From Haliclystus octoradiatus (lineage: Eukaryota > Cnidaria > Staurozoa > Stauromedusae > Haliclystidae): 64,000 bases of DNA. This document shows, in pieces, positions 58,650 through 64,000 of the stretch (positions within the stretch are counted from its first letter, which is position 1; each line of letters starts with the position of its first letter). The DNA is taken from assembly GCA_916610825.1 (NCBI GenBank), contig OU744447.1, forward strand, positions 13,561,751 through 13,625,750, in the 5' to 3' direction. Under the pieces are notes generated by a model. That model saw only the letters and a list, made by a program, of their open reading frames with translations. It was not told where the DNA came from and made no database searches. A program made the translations under genes and the position numbers.

Positions 58650-61600
58650 ATGTCTTATTCAATTCAACATTCAATTGCAGTTTTAGCGGTCGCATATTTG
58701 TTTGTTTACATACAAAGATGTTGTGCTGCATTCTGCGGAAATACCTTGTATGCCGACTCAGAAGGATTCATCACCCTAAAGACGCCTTATCATCCTCGAC
58801 CAACGCCATATTTACAGAACTGTGTCAATCGAATTAATAAAATATCATCTGCGCTTCACAATCAGTATTATCTGGAGATCTTATGGGATGATTTTGATAT
58901 TGGATCAAACATGCCTAGCTGTCAGGAGAATTACTTAGCTATTACTATAGGGTAATGAATAGGCTTAATTATGAAGCTAATACAAACAGATATCATATGC
59001 AAGATGGATATATGTCACCGTTTTCTGACATTGTATTAATGGAGCTTCAAGTTGATCAGTGATACAGTAGTAACAACAACGAAGCGTTATGCAACATATA
59101 TTTGCATTAGCAGGATCAATGCTGTAGACTTTTCCATTCCCTTATAATGTAGCTTAATTGAGAATGTGCTGAAAAGACATTGGCTTCAAAACATTTCAAT
59201 CTAAATTCCATGATATCTCATTCCCTTAAGTTAGTTTATGTGAGAAATGCAAATTGAAATGCTCATGTTGTATAAATTAATCGTTCTAATCGCTGGTCAA
59301 ATCAAGCTTTGAAAGTCTTTAATTGTAATGCTTTTCAGACTTAAAACAGGTGCACCCCACATTTAAAATCGGTTTTGAAATTTTGTAATTTCCAGAAAAA
59401 AGTAGACCAGAGCCCCTAACAAAAGGTGATTGGATCTTTTCATAATTAAATCGAACAAAAGCAATTCATTTTCACTCAACAGAAAAAGCTGATTATTGTA
59501 ATATTACCCTCTGTTATAGGACAACATATTTTGGTAAATTCTGTGGAATCCATGCTCCTTTTCCAATCTACACTATAGATGGACCTGTCACTTTAGATTT
59601 GACATCTGATGGTGTTACAAATGGAAGAGGGTACAGCATTAAATACCGATTGAAATCAGCAACAGCTGACCAACTCATAGGAAATGTGTCCTCAGGACCA
59701 TGCGGGTATGTATATGTAACCAATTAAAATCAGTCCTGTGGAAAAAGTTTGATTTTAACTTTTCAGGTCCTGAATAAATGATGATGATGACGATGATAAA
59801 TTATCAGACAATTTTATAGTATTTGGTGTCATATGCTTGATAACTTACTCAGTCAAATTTGTCTGCTGGAACACTCCACGATATGATGTTCCGGCGCACG
59901 TTCAGTTCTGCGGCGAAGAATCATGTATTAAGACCAAATAAACGCTTACTTCATATATCTACGCATGTCTTTATGTCCATAAGTTGACTGTATGACTATG
60001 GACTTTGTCTCATGTGACATGCGACTTATCATTCATTTGCAGCATTATCCATGCCATATCATCTGGTGTTGTTTTCAGTAACCCATGGCCAGCTTATAAT
60101 CCATTTCAAAATCATCAATGTCATATTGAAATTGATATACCACCAGATTATGTGGTGAAGATTGTTTCAGTACAAGTTAACTTGAGAGAAAAGTCCAATG
60201 GGGACTGCGACAAAGATATACAAATTACAGGTAAGCTGGAGCTTTGTATCGAAGTAAGCGGTCATAAAGCGGTAATAATAGAGCTGTTTTATAGGTTTCT
60301 AATGAGTCCCTCGAAAATTTTTTAACCGATTAAAAGATTTTTAATCTTGGTGGTGTATTTTGAAATGACCGTCACACCCAGGATGCATTGTTATGCAACA
60401 CCAAAAATCAAGCATGGCCGATGTGAAAAAGTTGTATTACTGAAATACGAATTATCAAATGCCCCTGATACAAATATACTATATCATATAATATTCTATC
60501 CACCATAAGAAATTCAACAATGGCTATGGCTGCCTATAAAAATAAAAGGTTGGAGAATTATATATGTAAAAATTATAAAATGTAAATTGCAATTAATATA
60601 CATTACGATGGATCTATAATGGCAGGTAAAGGTTATATACGAGTGTGAATTTACATAGTCACACGAAAGGACAAAGAATAATCAAATACTCATTTTTAAT
60701 TACGAAAGTTCAAATTCTAATTTTGATTTGTAGAGGAAGTCCGTGGGGTGACATCTTCAATTTACGAGAGTATGTGTCACAATCAACGTGCTTATTCAGT
60801 TCTGAGAAGGGCACAGAAGATCACTATAAAATTCATATTACAAGAAGAGCAAGATTCGATTTCAAATGGGTTCATGATTGGCTATATGACATGTAAGTCG
60901 TGAACATAAGACTTTTTATGATATCGAACAAATCAGACCAGGGTGATCAAGATCATTCAGTAACAAACCCTAAGACAGAATGTTCTCATAAAAAAACATG
61001 AGGGGATAAGGCAATGATCAAGCATAGTGTTGCTTCAATGACATCATTAAACTATAATAACGAGCTATATCATTTCTATCCTGCAATTGGAAGACTTCGT
61101 TCGGACACTTTGAGAAGCTTGAAATTCTTGATCCAGATCTTTGGATTTCACATACGCATTGTATATCGGTCTCCATCAACCTCTGATGTAAGTTAAATGC
61201 TTGCATATTATTTCGAGGGCAGAGCTCATTTTCTAGAGTGCAATGAATTGAAACACTCCTAAAAGGTCATTTAGTTGCTGGTATAAATAATCTGAATAAA
61301 ATCCTACTGCTGTACCAATAATCATATGATATACGAGTGAGAGGACTGCGTTAGATAATAAGTGTGGTGCATATAACACATAATATATATAGAGTCACCA
61401 GAAATTTATATATACATTTCTACTTCATTACCTGTTGACATATGCAGGCACCTGTTCTTAATCAAGAACATTTTGATAGATAATTCGAAGATGTTGCATA
61501 CTGTTATTGATCGTAGTAAACAACATTTAGTAGAATTCATTTTGTTTTGATGTTTTAGTTCAAACAAATGAGACAATCAATTCAGTGTCAAATCCTATTA

Positions 61601-61884
61601 GCACAAGAAGTAATGTTGTCTACATGGTCGTTGGTGTCCTTGCTGGTATCATGTTGTTCGTAACAGTCTTGATATGTATCTTGTATGGAAAACGAAAGCC
61701 CAATGAAACAACAGCTGTAGATATTACAATGGATGACAACCACGCCAATTCGCATGTTGCACCACCCCCTTACGACGAAGAAACACACGAGGAAGAAAAT
61801 CAAATCTTTGTTACTGCAACTATGAGACCTCTTCGAAATAGAGCTAGTGAATCTGATAGTCCACCTCCATATTCTTCTAATTAA
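58650..61884 (+). CDS. Type I membrane protein with two CUB domains and cytoplasmic PPPY motifs
   Basis: Exons are 58650-58951, 59520-59705, 60043-60230, 60734-60892 and 61559-61884. The junctions (phases 2, 2, 1 and 1) have GT-AG ends and restore the domains exactly, giving 386 residues. A signal peptide (about 1-27) precedes CUB1 (cysteines 29, 58, 91, 109; YFGKFCG and LDLTSDG blocks) and CUB2 (about 162-275). A short stalk and one transmembrane segment (about 298-321, VVYMVVGVLAGIMLFVTVLI) follow, with a KRK stop-transfer. The 65-residue tail is acidic and carries PPPY at 347-350 and 380-383, the binding site of WW domains such as those of Nedd4-type ubiquitin ligases. CUB domains bind extracellular proteins or sugars; the ligand is unknown. 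No enzyme domain is present, and I do not recognise a named orthologue. Confidence 0.85.
59728..59805 (+). repeat. LINE/SINE 3'-tail repeat, copy 1 (in CUB intron 2)
   Basis: AGTCCTGTGGAAAAAGTTTG...CTGAATAAATGATGATGATG shares order and wording with 63470-63535 and ends in GAT triplets, like the 3' end of a short retroposon. Confidence 0.6.
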
Positions 61885-63465
61885 ACATTAGAAGTATAGG
61901 TGCGTAAGTCAAACTGATTTAAGCTTCAAATTGTATATTTCATGTCTGCGTCAAACATATAGCAGTTTGGTAACCCAAGTCCTGATTCATGCTTGTTATT
62001 CTTGAGCTTTCGTACAAACATGAAAATCAGGAGATGCTCATTATCATCATCATAATTATCATTGGTTATACGAATACAAACTTTAAAAAACAACAATGCA
62101 GAGGAATGAGTCTCAAGCCAATATTTCTCAACGAAATTAGATACTTTTCATTGATGTTTAGAAAGCGGAAAGAAGTTTGAAAACTCAATCAATCTTGCAG
62201 CATCTGGCTTGATGCCACGAATGAAAATTTCCAATTTAATCCGGAATTTTACGTTAGCATATGAAATTTATAAAATTGAGCTAGCTATTTTACAAAACGA
62301 CGCCTTCAAATTTTTGTTTGCAGAATACTGTATTAAGGAATCAGCGAACAATTTTTGATGTATAAGACACAGCTCGTGATTTTTCATGTATAAAAACATA
62401 GCTCGTGATTTTATGATGTCTCCTTGTTTTCTCCTTGCGTGTCCTTTCGTGCGTCACAGGAAACTGTGGACTAATTGCTTTATACGATACTCTGCTGCAT
62501 AATAATTCACATGGCAAAGCAAAATCTTAAGATTTTTTAATACTAAATTTTCTTTTTCCACAGAACCAGGAAATGTGCTACAAGCAAACTAACAACGAAA
62601 GGTATAAGCCAAGAATATTTCTTCTTGTTAATCATATAGCTATACGGAAACATTTTTATGGTGTGGTTATGGTACACTGTACGGTATACAACACGGATTA
62701 TAGAAATCGCAACAGGAACATCATATCTACTACTATATATAACACATGCTTAAAATGTGTGAAATTAGAAAATTGGTTACATTTTGTATCTATTTACTTC
62801 ACGCCCGAAATTATATTTCTATTTTATTCCACGCACTTTAAATCAACAAATAGGTATATTAGATGGCTGCGTGGTGTGCACCTTTCGTATTTTGAAGTTA
62901 TAAATTTGCATAAATAAATCATTAAGTAATTATGCTCTGTAATGAATTCATCCTTTGACTTGACTTGTTCTTTATGATATGCTGAAAATGCTTTTTATAA
63001 TAAAAACTTGCAAATGTTCAAACAAGCAAAAACCTAAAAGTCGTGATTTTATGCAGTCCAAACACAACCCCAATACAACATATTAATAGCACCAATGCAG
63101 CGATCAATATAACAATCGATGATTTATAACGTCAGATGTATCTTAGTATCTTATAACTATAAAAGAAAGAGGGGAATAATGGACATTTCTCCCAAATATG
63201 TTTTAAAAAGTAGTTGCTACCAAAATTACTCTTTTTGTACCGCTAAAAATATTCCATTTATCAATTCATTCACAATAACTCCTTAACTGATACATAAACT
63301 CTAAGTCCTAAGTTTGAATAGAGTCTAAAAACCACTGGTACAACAATTTTTCATCAATAACAGTAGAATGAAAGCGTGAGTCTGAGTACGGTTTAATTGG
63401 ATACCTATTTCCTTTTCTTTAACTATTTCTTAAAATATACATTTATGAGAAATATTCTATTTTTT
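61885..63465. other. 3' flank of the CUB gene, no further gene recognised
   Basis: AT-rich. The 114-codon frame at 62573-62917 has no family match. Confidence 0.45.
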
Positions 63466-63540
63466 AAACCAGTCCTGTGAAAAAATGTTATCAGATTATA
63501 TTCTGAATAAATGAAGATGATGATGATTAACTGTTAAAAT
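63466..63540 (+). repeat. LINE/SINE 3'-tail repeat, copy 2
   Basis: CCAGTCCTGTGAAAAAATG...TCTGAATAAATGAAGATGATGATG, a diverged copy of the sequence at 59728-59805. Confidence 0.6.
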
Positions 63541-64000
63541 TTCTTTACTTTCAATTTTATATTCCAAGGCTTTCTCTGTGGGCAGCGAACATCACGACAT
63601 CAAAGCACCAAACAATAATCTTTGGGCACTATAGTATTGGAAATAAATGTTCGAATCAACCCTATACCAGTCCCAAATGCATAGCCATTATTAGCAGTCA
63701 CATAAAAAATAGCCATTGTTAACTATAGACTGTTCTATACTGCACGTTACTTACTGTTCTATATATTGTTTGGATCTCACCTGATGAACAGTGGGATCCT
63801 ATTTGGGTGAGACAGAAATTCTATAAACACAGTATCTGAGCAGGCCCGGGTAGTTGCTTCATATGCGCAAGCGCACCAAAACTCAACTTTGAATTTAAAT
63901 GATTATTTGCAATAAATGTAGCATTTGAGATAAAAATTTAAGATCAAATTGAAGATTAATTAGTTATTTGCTAATTCCGTTGTAAAGCTTGATAATAAAA
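63541..64000. other. No gene recognised at the right edge
   Basis: AT-rich sequence with no family match or repeat that I can name. Confidence 0.4.

Noticed and set aside
62573..62917. 114-codon frame downstream of the CUB gene
   Set aside because: No ATG context, signal, domain or splice support; no family match.

Overview
This is AT-rich animal DNA: spliced genes with phase-matched GT-AG introns, TATA boxes and AATAAA signals, embedded in many kinds of transposons. The secreted Kazal and CUB proteins, the Penelope-type GIY-YIG remnants and the THAP/PHD/Academ-type transposons fit a marine invertebrate such as a cnidarian or tunicate. The sequence alone does not settle which. Nothing looks bacterial, and there are no rRNA genes, CRISPR arrays or confident functional tRNAs.

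Left part (1-14.3 kb): a three-level nest of transposons. The outermost is a two-gene DNA transposon with convergent genes: a PHD-finger/Ulp1-protease protein on + and a THAP-HTH-DDE transposase on -. Its transposase gene is split by a 4.46 kb non-LTR retrotransposon (target duplication GAATG, TATC-repeat tail). That LINE is in turn split inside ORF2 by a 6,664-bp DNA transposon with 480-bp terminal inverted repeats, a CAT duplication and a spliced gene carrying an XPG/PIN-like nuclease domain (Academ-like). Both junctions can be read to the base. In the LINE, ORF1 and ORF2 lie in one frame separated by a single TGA, with no ATG before the endonuclease domain.

Middle (15-39 kb): mostly dead mobile DNA. 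A 5.74 kb element has 55-bp inverted ends, a perfect 9-bp duplication and no recognisable gene. Fossils of a Ty3/Gypsy polymerase, a LINE of the RPIAVG type and three Penelope-like GIY-YIG fragments follow. Two of the latter are head to head, and one is split by a tRNA-headed SINE with a 14-bp duplication. Two small candidate genes for secreted proteins lie here on the minus strand (22.6-23.1 kb and 30.7-31.6 kb).

Right part (39-62 kb): the well-supported host genes. Two divergent paralogues each encode a signal peptide plus four Kazal domains, one Kazal unit per exon, with identical sizes for the first four coding exons and all introns in phase 1. All eight predicted P1 residues are Arg or Lys, so trypsin-like proteases are the expected targets. 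They are separated by a Harbinger-like non-autonomous element (TAA duplication) and a 1.1 kb pentanucleotide array. Further right come a 254-bp satellite interrupted by a probable solo LTR, and a five-exon gene for a CUB-CUB-transmembrane protein with two cytoplasmic PPPY motifs. Stretches between these hold only AT-rich DNA and small repeats.
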